Below are positions 32,100 through 41,866 of a stretch of 64,000 nt of DNA, piece after piece. The stretch is from positions 501,190,556 through 501,254,555 of the forward strand of contig NC_053392.1 in assembly GCF_905171765.1 (NCBI RefSeq). Direction: 5' to 3'. The translations under genes were made by a program, and so were the position numbers. Each line of letters begins with the position of its first letter. The stretch's first letter is position 1. The stretch comes from Bufo bufo. Its lineage: Eukaryota > Chordata > Amphibia > Anura > Bufonidae. Below the pieces are notes generated by a model, which saw nothing but the letters and a program-made list of their open reading frames with translations, made no database searches and was not told the DNA's origin.

Positions 32100-32965
32100 T
32101 GATCACCCCTAATCACCCCATATAGACTCCCTGATCACCCCCCTGTCATTGATTACCCCCCTGTCATTGATCAACCCCCTGTAAAGCTCCATTCAGACGT
32201 CCGCATGATTTTTACGGATCCACTGATAGATGGATCGGATCCGCAAAACGCATCCGGACGTCTGAATGAAGCCTTACAGGGGCGTGATCAATGACTGTGG
32301 TTATCACCCCATATAGACTCCCTGATCACCCCCCTGTCATTGATTACCCCCCTGTAAAGCTCCATTCAGATGTCCGCATGATTTTTACGGATGCACTGAT
32401 ACATGGATCGGATCCGCAAAACGCATCCGGTCGTCTGAATGAAGCCTTACAGGGGCATGATCAATGACTGTGGTGATCACCCCCCTGTCATTGATTACCC
32501 CCCTGTAAAGCTCCATTCAGATGTCCGCATGATTTTTACGGATGCACTGATAGATGGATCGGATCCGCAAAACGCATCCGGACGTCTGAATGAAGCCTTA
32601 CAGGGGCATGATCAATGACTGTGGTGATCACCCCATATAGACTCCCTGATCACCCCCCTGTCATTGATCACCCCCCTGTCATTGATCACCCCCCTGTAAA
32701 GCTCCATTCAGATGTCCGCATGATTTTTACGGATGCACTGATAGATGGATCGGATCCGCAAAACGCATCCGGACGTCTGAATGAAGCCTTACACGGGCGT
32801 GATCAATGACTGTGGTTATCACCCCATATAGACTCCCTGATCACCCCCCCTGTCATTGATCACCCCCCTGTCATTGATCACCCCCCTGTCATTGATCACC
32901 CCCCTGTCATTGATCACCCCCCTGTCATTGATCACCCCCCCCTGTCATTGATCACCCCTCTGTAA
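32100..32965. repeat. Tandem array of hairpin units, 150-190 bp
   Basis: GCTCCATTCAGAYGTCCGCATG recurs at about 32187, 32358, 32511 and 32700. Each copy closes with GCATCCGGACGTCTGAATGA, making every unit a hairpin, and units are linked by CCCCCTGTCATTGATCACC. At 32840-32955 the linker alone is repeated every 16-17 bp about seven times. Confidence 0.9.
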
Positions 32966-32989
32966 GGCTCCATTCAGATATTTTTTTGG

Positions 32990-35700
32990 CCCAAGTTAGC
33001 GGAATTTTTATTTTTTTTTCTTACAAAGTCTCATATTCCACTAACTTGTGTCAAAAAATAAAATCTCACATGAACTCACCATACCCCTCACGGAATCCAA
33101 ATGCGTAAAATTTTTTAGACATTTATATTCCAGACTTCTTCTCACGCTTTAGGGCCCCTAGAATGCCAGGGCAGTATAAATACCCCACATGTGACCCCAT
33201 TTCGGAAAGAAGACACCCCCAGGTATTCCGTGAGGGGCATATTGAGTCCATGAAAGATTGAAATTTTTGTCCCAAGTTAGCGGAACGGGAGACTTTGTGA
33301 GAAAAAAATTAAAAATATCAATTTCCGCTAACTTGTGCCAAAAAAAAAAAATTTCTATGAACTCGCCATGCCCCTCATTGAATACCTTGGGGTGTCTTCT
33401 TTCCAAAATGGGGTCACATGTGGGGTATTTATACTGCCCTGGCATTCTAGGGGCCCCAAAGCGTGAGAAGAAGTCTGGTATACAAATGTCTAAAAATGCC
33501 CTCCTAAAAGGAATTTGGGCACCTTTGCGCATCTAGGCTGCAAAAAAGTGTCACACATCTGGTATCGCCGTACTCAGGAGAAGTTGGGGAATGTGTTTTG
33601 GGGTGTCATTTTACATATACCCATGCTGGGTGAGAGAAATATCTTGGTCAAATGCCAACTTTGTATAAAAAAATGGGAAAAGTTGTCTTTTGCCAAGATA
33701 TTTCTCTCACCCAGCATGGGTATATGTAAAATGACACCCCAAAACACATTCCCCAACTTCTCCTGAATACGGCGATACCACATGTGTGACACTTTTTTGC
33801 AGCCTAGGTGGGCAAAGGGGCCCATATTCCAAAGAGCACCTTTAGGATTTCACAGGTCATTTACCTACTTACCACACATTAGGGCCCCTGGAAAATGCCA
33901 GAGCAGTATAACTACCCCACAAGTGACCCCATTTTGGAAAGAAGACACCCCAAGGTATTCCGTGAGGAGCATGGCGAGTTCCTAGAATTTTTTATTTTTT
34001 GTCACAAGTTAGTGGAAAATGCTTTTTTTTTTTTTTTTTTTTTCATACAAAGTCTCATATTCCACTAACTTGTGACAAAAAATAAAAACTTCCATGAACT
34101 CACTTTGCCCATCAGCGAATACCTTGGGGTCTCTTCTTTCCAAAATGGGGTCACTTGTGGGGTAGTTATACTGCCCTGGCATTCTAGGGGCCCAAATGTG
34201 TGGTAAGGAGTTTGAAATCAAATTCTGTAAAAAATGACCTGTGAAATCCGAAAGGTGCTCTTTTGAATATGGGCCCCTTTGCCCACCTCGGCTGCAAAAA
34301 AGTGTCACACATCTGGTATCTCCGTAATCGGGAGAAGTTGGGGAATGTGTTTTGGGGTGTCATTTTACATATACCCATGCTGGGTGAGAGAAATATCTTG
34401 GCAAAAGACAACTTTTCCCATTTTTTTATACAAAGTTGGCATTTGACCAAGATATTTATCTCACCCAGCATGGGTATATGCAAAAAGACACCCCAAAACA
34501 CATTCCTCAACTTCTCCTGAATACAGAGATACCAGATGTGTGACACTTTTTTGCAGCCTAGGTGGGCAAAGGGGCCCACATTCCAAAGAGCACCTTTCGG
34601 ATTTCACAGGTCATTTACCTACTTACCACACATTTGGGCCCCTAGAATGCCAGGGCAGTATAACTACCCCACAAGTGACCCCATTTTGGAAAGAAGAGAC
34701 CCCAAGGTATTCGCTGATGGGCATAGTGAGTTCATGGAAGTTTTTATTTTTTGTCACAAGTTTGTGGAATATGAGACTTTGTATGAAAAAAAAAAAAAAA
34801 AAAAAAAAAATCATCATTTTCCACTAACTTGTGACAAAAAATAAAAAGTTCTAGGAACTCGCCATGCCCCTCACGGAATACCTTGGGGTGTCTTCTTTCC
34901 AAAATGGGGTCACTTGTGGGGTAGTTATACTGCCCTGGTATTCTAGGGGCCCAAATGTGTGGTAAGGAGTTTGAAATCAAATTCAGGAAAAAATGAGGAG
35001 TGAAATCCGAAAGGTGCTCTTTGGAATATGGGCCCCTTTGCCCACCTAGGCTGCAAAAAAGTGTCACACATCTGGTATCCCCGTACTCAGGAGAAGTTGA
35101 GGAATGTGTTTTGGGGTGTCTTTTTACATATACCCATGCTGGGTGAGATAAATATCTTGGTCAAATGACAACTTTGTATAAAAAAATGGGAAAAGTTGTC
35201 TTTTGCCAAGATATTTCTCTCACCCAGCATGGGTATATATAAAATGACACCCCAAAACACATTCCCCACCTTCTCCTGAGTACGGAGATACCAGATGTGT
35301 GACACTTTTTTGCAGCCTAGGTGGGCAAAGGGGCCCATATTCCAAAGAGCACCTTTCGGATTTCACAGGTCATTTTTTACAGAATTTGATTTCAAACTCC
35401 TTACCACACATTTGGGCCCCTAGAATGCCAGGGCAGTATAACTACCCCACAAGTGACCCCATTTTGGAAAGAAGAGACCCCAAGGTATTCGCTGATGGGC
35501 ATAGTGAGTTCATAGAACTTTTTATTTTTTGTCACAAGTTAGTGGAATATGAGACTTTGTAAGGAAAAAAAAAAAAAAATCATCATTTTCCGCTAACTTG
35601 TGACAAAAAATAAAAAGGTCTATGAACTCACTATGCCCATCAGCGAATACCTTAGGGTGTGTACTTTCAGAAATGGGGTCATTTGTGGGGTGTTTGTACT
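32990..35700. repeat. Tandem array of about 760-bp palindromes
   Basis: Two kinds of symmetry centres alternate. One lies in a block with AAAGTTGTCTTTTGCCAAG (near 33668, 34425 and 35185). The other lies in homopolymer runs bracketed by AAGTTAGTGGAA and its complement (near 34035, 34798 and 35570, with earlier related centres near 33040 and 33310). Spacing between like centres is about 750-770 bp. Many overlapping open frames (for example 33515-33766, 34184-34579, 35087-35338) translate to near-identical strings such as GCKKVSHIWY because the same arm is read on alternating strands; they are not genes. Confidence 0.85.
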
Positions 35701-36260
35701 GTCTGGGCATTGTAGAACCTCAGGAAACATGACAGGTGCTCAGAAAGTCAGAGCTGCTTCAAAAAGCGGAAATTCACATTTTTGTACCATAGTTTGTAAA
35801 CGCTATAACTTTTACCCAAACCATTTTTTTTTTACCCAAACATTTTTTTTTTATCAAAGACATGTAGAACTATAAATTTAGAGCAAAATTTCTATATGGA
35901 TGTCGTTTTTTTTGCAAAATTTTACAACTGAAAGTGAAAAATGTCATTTTTTTGCAAAAAAATCGTTAAATTTCGATTAATAACAAAAAAAGTAAAAATG
36001 TCAGCAGCAATGAAATACCACCAAATGAAAGCTCTATTAGTGAGAAGAAAAGGAGGTAAAATTCATTTGGGTGGTAAGTTGCATGACCGAGCAATAAACG
36101 GTGAAAGTAGGGTAGGTCAGAAGTGTAAAAAGTGGCCTGGTCTTTCAGGGTGTTTAAGCACTGGGGGCTGAGGTGGTTAAACAATGTATTATACAAATCA
36201 ACTTCTTTTTCAATTTTTGCCTCAGGCAGCAGAAAGGCTAGGTGCACCCCTGTATATATA

Positions 36261-36520
36261 TTAGTAATCCTGTCTAGACAGCGTAAACTTCACGGCTCAT
36301 GAAGTATAACTTTGGTGCATCTTGCTAGACTTTTTGAGAGCCTCCATAGGTAAGGTTGCTCTCAACTCTCCCGCAATGGCAGATGGAGATAAGGATCGGG
36401 CTGTTGGATTTCAACATGCCTAATCCTGTTTCTTTTAGGGAGATAATCCGTGCCTAGCTATGGCTTACTTCACTCTCCCATTTCAACACACATTGGTATG
36501 GGGGTGGGGGGGGTCTGGTG
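36261..36520. other. No recognised feature
   Basis: Short plain stretch between the composite element and the 108-bp array. Confidence 0.4.
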
Positions 36521-37290
36521 AGATAGCAGTTGGCTGTACTAGCATTCGGACAACAGTTATCTCAAGTGTATGGCCAGCCCTACACCCCTCTCCCTGTACT
36601 CAGCCGAGGTCAGGGATCAGAGGAGACAACTGCTCAGCCAATGTTATCTCATATGTATGGCTATCTCTACACTCCTCTCCCTGTTCAGAACACATGCACA
36701 CTCAGCCAAGTTCAGGTATCGAAGGAGATAGCTACTCAGCCAACAGGTATTTCATGTGTATGGCCATCCTTAAACCCTACACATGTTCAGAACACATGCA
36801 CACTCAGCCTACAGTAGGTCAGGGATTGGAGGAGATAGCTGCTAAGCCAACAGGTCTCTCATGTGTATGGCCATCCCTACACCCCTCTCCCTGTACAGAA
36901 CACATGCACACTCAGCCTACAGTAGGCCAGGGACTGGAGGAGATAGCTGCTAAGCCAACAGGTCTCTCATGTGTATGGCCATCCCTACACCCCTCTCCCT
37001 GTACAGAACACATGCACACTCAGACTACAGTAGGCCAGGGATTGGAGGAGGAGATAGCTGCTAAGCCAACAGGTCTCTCATGTGTATGGTCATCCCTACA
37101 CCCTGCTCCATGTTCAGAACACACGCACACTCAGCTGAGGCCAGGGATAGGAGGAGATAGCTGCTCAGCCAATGGTATCTCATAAGTATGGCCATCCCTA
37201 CACCACTCTCCCAGCTCAGATCACATGCACACTCAGCCTAGGCAGGGATCGGGAGAGACAGCTATTCAGCCAACAGGTATCTCATGAGTA
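36521..37290. repeat. 108-bp tandem repeat array
   Basis: About seven units, anchored on GTGTATGGCCATCCCTACAC, AACACATGCACACTCAGCC and GGAGGAGATAGCTGCTAAGC. The spacing is 108 bp (111 bp in one unit with an extra GAG). Because the period is a multiple of three, a 241-codon frame (36460-37185) stays open with the recurring peptide SCVWPSLHPSPCTEHMHTQ. I treat that frame as a repeat artefact. Confidence 0.9.
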
Positions 37291-37418
37291 TGATGAGATT
37301 CTCCTATTGTATGCTACTGATCTGAGAGCTCTATATCTGCCAATCCAATTATTGATTAATAATCTATGGACAGTTGAAAGATTAAACGGATTGTCCCAAC
37401 TATCATTGCTGCAATGTA

Positions 37419-38262
37419 CTGTATATTCCTGCGTATAAGACTACTTTTTAACACATGAAAATCTTCTCAAAAGTCGGGGGTCGTCTTATACGCCGGGTAT
37501 GGCGGGCACTGCAGTGCCGGGACGCCCGAATTATCAACAGAGAGAGCCCGGGCTATTGCCTTGTATCCCCAGCAGCTGAGAGCTGCGATGTAACCCACGG
37601 CATATGCCCCCCCGCGCTGTACCTTGTATACCGCCCCCTGCTCTGTACCTTGTATGCCTCCCCCCTGCTCTGTACCTTGTATGCTCCTTGTACCGCCATC
37701 CTCCCGGACGCTCGCATCTCGCTCCTACGCATGTGCGAGATTTCATGCGGCGAGCGTGGATACACGGGATCTTCACGGCCGCTCGCATCTCGCTCCTGCG
37801 CATGTGCGAGATCTCCGTGCGGCGTATCTAAGTGTGGCGCAGATGTGCATATGTGAATGTGAATATGAAGAATAACATAACAAAAACATGTTCAGGGTAT
37901 AGGTGGCACATGTTTAGGGTCTGAGAGGCAGGGAGGGAGGACAAGGAAGGTGGTGGGATGCAGGGATGGTGGTGATACCATGGGATGGCGGTGGTACCTA
38001 GGGATGGTGGTGGGATGCAGGGATGGCAGTGGTATCTAGGGATGGTGGTGGGATGCAGGGATGGCAGTGGTACCCAGGGATGGTGGTGGGATTCAGGGAT
38101 GGCAGAGGTACCCAGGGATGGTGGTGGGATGCAGTAATGTACTGCTGTGTGTTGAAAAAGGGGTAGTCTTATACGGCGAGTATATCCCAAACTCTATATT
38201 TTCAGTGTAAAAGTTGGGGGTCGTCTTATACGCCCAGTTGTCTTATACGCCGGCATATACGG
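37419..38262. mobile_element. TA-flanked MITE with TATAAGAC termini
   Basis: CTGTATATTCCTGCGTATAA and the complement of CCGTATATGCCGGCGTATAA bound the element, with TA at 37417-37418 and 38263-38264. GTCGTCTTATACGCC recurs near both ends. The interior duplicates CGCTCGCATCTCGCTCCT (37711 and 37781), and holds TGTACCTTGTATGCCT repeats and a 38-bp minisatellite (37955-38135). Open frames at 37455-37856 and on the complement are unassigned. Confidence 0.8.
37955..38135. repeat. 38-bp minisatellite inside MITE
   Basis: About four to five units containing GGTGGGATGCAGGGATGGCA, with CAGTGGTACCCAGGGATGGT between them. Confidence 0.85.
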
Positions 38263-38264
38263 TA

Positions 38265-39273
38265 ATAATAACTTTGGCTTGCTAAAAAGCAGCAACATAA
38301 AGGAAAAACCCCACCAGAAGTTGTGTTTTTGCTGTTCCAAGTGTTTTCTATTTTTTCTCCATGAGAACATCTGCAAGCTGGCTTTCCACAGACGCTGAAG
38401 GGCACCGCAGAGGTTAGATATGCTGAGCGCTACTGCTTTCAGGTCCCTGGAGATACACTGCAGTGGAGTATTCTCCTGGATCAGGGAAACCCTGTCATTC
38501 AGCATTCAAGTAATGTCTGGAGCACGGACTTGCATATGTGATCATTTCTCATCTCCCATCAAATGCTATTCATAGCTCCGTCTTTGTTTTTACAATTCTG
38601 CTGTGCCGACTTGTGATGAGCTAGCAAAGCCTTCCATCTACATATGTAGTGCTGTACATACCAACATCCGGCCGCCCTTGAAATGCTGGGTAAACAATAT
38701 GCGTTTCGGCTGCATAAATCACACACGTATTATTATGATAATGATTTGCTGAACGTACATGTTCCTGGCATGCGTGTGTGCGGGCCAAATATATACATGA
38801 TATATATTTTATCACCATAAGTCTACGTTTAACTTAGATACTTTAGAATACAGACCCTGAAAAAAAAGAAAAGAGTTTGACTGTATCTTATGCATAAAGC
38901 ATACATAAAGTAGCGGAACGCACCCTACAGCAATCTCAGCGCCCAAACACCTGCCTCTATGAATCTATGAATTCTGTTATACTCTGGCCATTCAATTGAA
39001 ATAGGACTTTATTCAGGGTGAACTTTCCATTTCCGAAACAAAATTAAATTCAAGTAGATTTTGCCAAGATCTGTAAAGCCGCAATATAAATGTAAATGCT
39101 GAAACAGAGGATAGCTTGAGATCAGAAGTCAAAATCTATAGGACGTACAAGGGGTCATGATGGATACATACCACAAAGCCACAGGGAGTCGCATGGTGTC
39201 TCCATATGGCACCATAGTACAGCAGTATACTTCCACAGAAGCAATGCTACAAGTGTAGAAAACCTCTGTATAA
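38265..39273. other. No recognised feature
   Basis: Plain sequence. GCGTTTCGGC at 38700 resembles part of a hammerhead outline but lacks the rest. Open frames show no domain. Confidence 0.45.
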
Positions 39274-40587
39274 GGGTGGGTTCACATCTGCGTTCTGTAT
39301 TCCGTTATGGCTTTCCGTTATAAAATGGTTAACGGAAAATAACGGAATTCATAAGACGGAAGGACGGATCCGTTATGCCGCCCATAGACTTCTATTATGA
39401 CGGAATGCAAAACGGAATCCTTTAAAAGGCATTACGTTTTGCTTTTCGTCATAATAGAAGTCTATGGGGAAGCATAACGGATCCGTCTGGTTTCCGTTAT
39501 GCAGACCGGGCAAAAAAGTCCTGTCGACAGGACTTCTATTAAGGCGGATCAAAACGGAATGCCTCTAAAGGCCTCTTTCACATGGGCGAGATTTCCACGC
39601 AGGTGCAATGCTGAATCCGGACACATTCATTTCTATGGGGCTGTGCACATGAGCGGTGATTTTCACGCATCACTTGTGCATTGCGTGAAAATCGCAGCAT
39701 GTTCTATATTCTGCGTTTTTCACGCAATGCAGGCCCCATAGAAGTGAATGGGGCTGCGTGAAAATCGCAAGCATCAACAAGCAAGTGCGGATGCGGTGCG
39801 ATTTTCACGCACGGTTGCTAGGAGATGATTGGGATGGGGACCCGATCATTATTATTTTCCCTTATAACATGGTTATAAGGGAAAATAATAGCATTCTGAA
39901 TTCAGAATGCATAGTACAATAAAGCTGGAGGGGTTAAAAAATAAAATAAAAATTTAACTCACCTTAATCCAATTGATCGCGCAGCCGGCATCTCTTCTGT
40001 CTTCTTCTTTGAGGAATAGGACCTTTGATGACGTCACTGCGCTCATCACATGATCTGTTACCATGGTGATGGATCATGTGACGGAAGACAGAAGAGATGC
40101 CTGCTGCGCGATCAATTGGATTAAGGCGAGTTAAATTTTTATTTTATTTTTTAACTCCTCCAGCCCTATTGTACTATGCATTCTGTATTCAGAATGCTAT
40201 TATTTTCCCTTATAACCATGTTATAAGGGGAAATAATACAATCTACACAACCTTGAACCCAAACCTGAACTTCTGTGAAGACGTTCGGGTCTGGGTACCA
40301 CATTCAGTTTTTATCACGCACGTGCAAAACGCATTGCACCCGCGCAATAAAAACTGAACAACGGAACGCAATCGCAGTCAAAACTGACTGAAATTGCGTA
40401 CCTACTCGCGCGGGTTTGCCGCAACGCATCCGGACCTTATCTAGACACGCTCGTGTGAAAGAGGCCTAAAGGCTTCTGTTTTAACTTCCGTCTTATGGAT
40501 TCCGTTATTTTCTATATTATTTATAATATTAACCATGTTATAACGGAAAGCCATAACGGAATCCAGAACGCAGATGTGAACCCACCC
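39274..40587. mobile_element. Outer foldback element hosting a second foldback
   Basis: GGGTGGGTTCACATCTGCGT at 39274 mirrors ACGCAGATGTGAACCCACCC ending at 40587. TAA precedes it, but TTT follows, so the 3-bp duplication is damaged or absent. The element contains its own inverted blocks built on AACGGA and CCGTTA, and an inserted element at 39570-40466. Confidence 0.7.
39570..40466. mobile_element. Harbinger-like foldback nested in the outer element
   Basis: GGCCTCTTTCACATGGGCGA mirrors CGCTCGTGTGAAAGAGGCC, and TAAA flanks both sides. Its central part is a long palindrome (about 39850-40240) with arms containing TTATTTTCCCTTATAACATG, GCATTCTGAATTCAGAATGC, AAAAATTTAACTC and GATCAATTGGATTAAGG. 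Confidence 0.75.
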
Positions 40588-40591
40588 TTTA

Positions 40592-41081
40592 AGTCAGTAT
40601 GATTACGGCGATACCAAATACATATAGTTGTATAGTTTTTTTTTTTACTTTTTACTACTTTTGAACAATAAAAATCATTAAAAAATGTTTTGCATCACTA
40701 TATCCCAAGATCCATTACTTATTTTCCTTTCTACAGACCTGTGTGAGGGCTTGATTTTTGCGGGATGACTTGTAGTTTTCATTGGTATCATTTATCATTT
40801 TGGGGTACATAACACCTTTTCATTGCTTTTCATTCCCTTTTTTGTGGCAAATAAGCAAAAAACTGGAATTCTGGCTATGTTTTCTTTGTTTTATTTTTAC
40901 GGCGTGCACCAAGCAGGATAAATTTCATGATAATTGCGTAGTATTCTATATACCAAATTTGAGGAGGGGCTTTTATTTTTGCCATTTTTACCCATGAAAA
41001 GCATTTTTTCAATGGAAAAAGGTAAACTTTTTTTATTTTTTATACTTAGAGGTTTATTTTACTAAAGCTTTATTTACCTTT
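40592..41081. repeat. Unclassified dispersed repeat (copy 2)
   Basis: Contains GATTACGGCGATACCAAAT (complement matched at 25789), then GTGTGAGGGCTTGATTTTTG and TTTGGGGTACATAACACC. It is interior sequence of a larger element whose ends are not visible. Confidence 0.5.
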
Positions 41082-41290
41082 TTAACCACTTACTAGTCCC
41101 ACGGGGAGACTTTAACAGGCAATCTTTTGATCGCTTCTTTAATACACTGTCAGTGCTAGAGTGAGCCTACCTCTCTTAGATGCCACGGTCACTATTGGCC
41201 GAGGCATCCAACAAGTTAAATGGCCAGGATCAGCGCATCTGCTGGCCAGTAATGCAGAGCAGAAGAGAGAAGAAGTGCTCTGCTTTGCAT
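41082..41290. repeat. TTAACCACTT-type element end
   Basis: TTAACCACTTACTAGTCCC at 41082 resembles the TTAACCACCTCCGGACC end at 31696. Only this end is seen. Confidence 0.4.
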
Positions 41291-41552
41291 GAGAGACCCT
41301 AAGACTAGGCTTATTGACTACTATAAAAAGACGTATTGGTGGGATGACTTTAAATTAGGGGGCATATGGAGGCAATGTATGACCTTACAAATTCATATGG
41401 GTGTTTCATTATGGCTCTGTTCAATTCAGAGAGAAGGATTGGGCAGTAAGGGTTCAATATGCCTGTTCCTTTTTCTCTTGAGAAGATAAGCTCCTACCAG
41501 AGGTGTCTGGAAGAAGCTTATTCCTCCCCATATCTAAACTGTATGATCAGCT
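41291..41552. other. No confident feature
   Basis: A block near 41485 (GATAAGCTCCTACCAG) recalls the repeat at 26745-27056. Otherwise plain. Confidence 0.4.
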
Positions 41553-41555
41553 TTA

Positions 41556-41863
41556 GGCTTCATGCACACGACCGTTGTTTGGGTCCACATCCGAGCCGCC
41601 GTTTTGGCTCGGATGCGGACCCATTCATTTCAATGGGGCCGCAAAAGATGCGGACAGCACTCCGTGTGCTGTCCGCATCCGTGGCTCCGCTCCGCTAAAA
41701 AAATATAACGTCCTATTCTTGTCCGCGCTTTGCGGACAAGAATAGGCATTTATATTGCCGGCGCCGGTTCCGTACTGTAAATTGCGACGCGGGCGCCTTC
41801 CGTTTTTTTGCGGATCTGCGGTTTGTGGACTGCAAAAAACGGCACGGTCGTGTGCATGAGGCC
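41556..41863. mobile_element. Harbinger-like foldback MITE
   Basis: GGCTTCATGCACACGACCGT at 41556 mirrors ACGGTCGTGTGCATGAGGCC of the form GGCACGGTCGTGTGCATGAG ending at 41863, between TTA at 41553-41555 and 41864-41866. Interior stem GAGCCGCCGTTTTGGCTC and GGACAAGAATAGG are visible. Confidence 0.9.
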
Positions 41864-41866
41864 TTA

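Larger units (their letters stand above)
31696..36180. mobile_element. TTAA-flanked 4.5-kb composite foldback element
   Basis: TTAACCACCTCCGGACC starts at 31696 and GGGGGCTGAGGTGGTTAA ends at 36180, so TTAACCACCTC is inverted at the two ends and TTAA is the target site, as in Kolobok or piggyBac-type transposition. The interior is modular: three hairpins (31705-31735; 31797-31835; 31853-31895), two more around GACGCTG/CAGCGTC and CCTCTGGTGGTC, a tandem block (32100-32960) and a tandem palindrome array (32990-35700). No protein domain is recognised. Confidence 0.7.
30899..36252. mobile_element. 5.35-kb composite hAT-type element
   Basis: CAGGAACGCACCGCC at 30899 and the complement of CAGGGGTGCACCTAG at 36252 form terminal repeats, flanked by TATATATA (30891-30898 and 36253-36260). 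The subterminal GCCTCAGGCGGC (30936) and GCCTCAGGCAGC (36220) also mirror. The duplication lies in a TA microsatellite, so it is suggestive rather than decisive. Inside are a minisatellite (31255-31610) and a TTAA-flanked element (31696-36180). No transposase frame is seen. The 103-codon frame at 30971-31282 lacks a recognisable domain. Confidence 0.65.

Noticed and set aside
32100..32965. Repeats with linkers considered as a CRISPR-like array
   Set aside because: Both the hairpin and the linkers are repeated and the array lies inside a DNA transposon. No cas-like gene.
33158..35562. Many 80-130 codon frames giving the same strings (for example GCKKVSHIWY) on both strands
   Set aside because: The tandem palindromes present the same arm on alternating strands. 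Similarity of the frames reflects DNA symmetry, not protein conservation.
38690..38712. GCGTTTCGGC as a third hammerhead-like site
   Set aside because: Only the GAAACGC complement is present. No CUGANGA-like block or stems.
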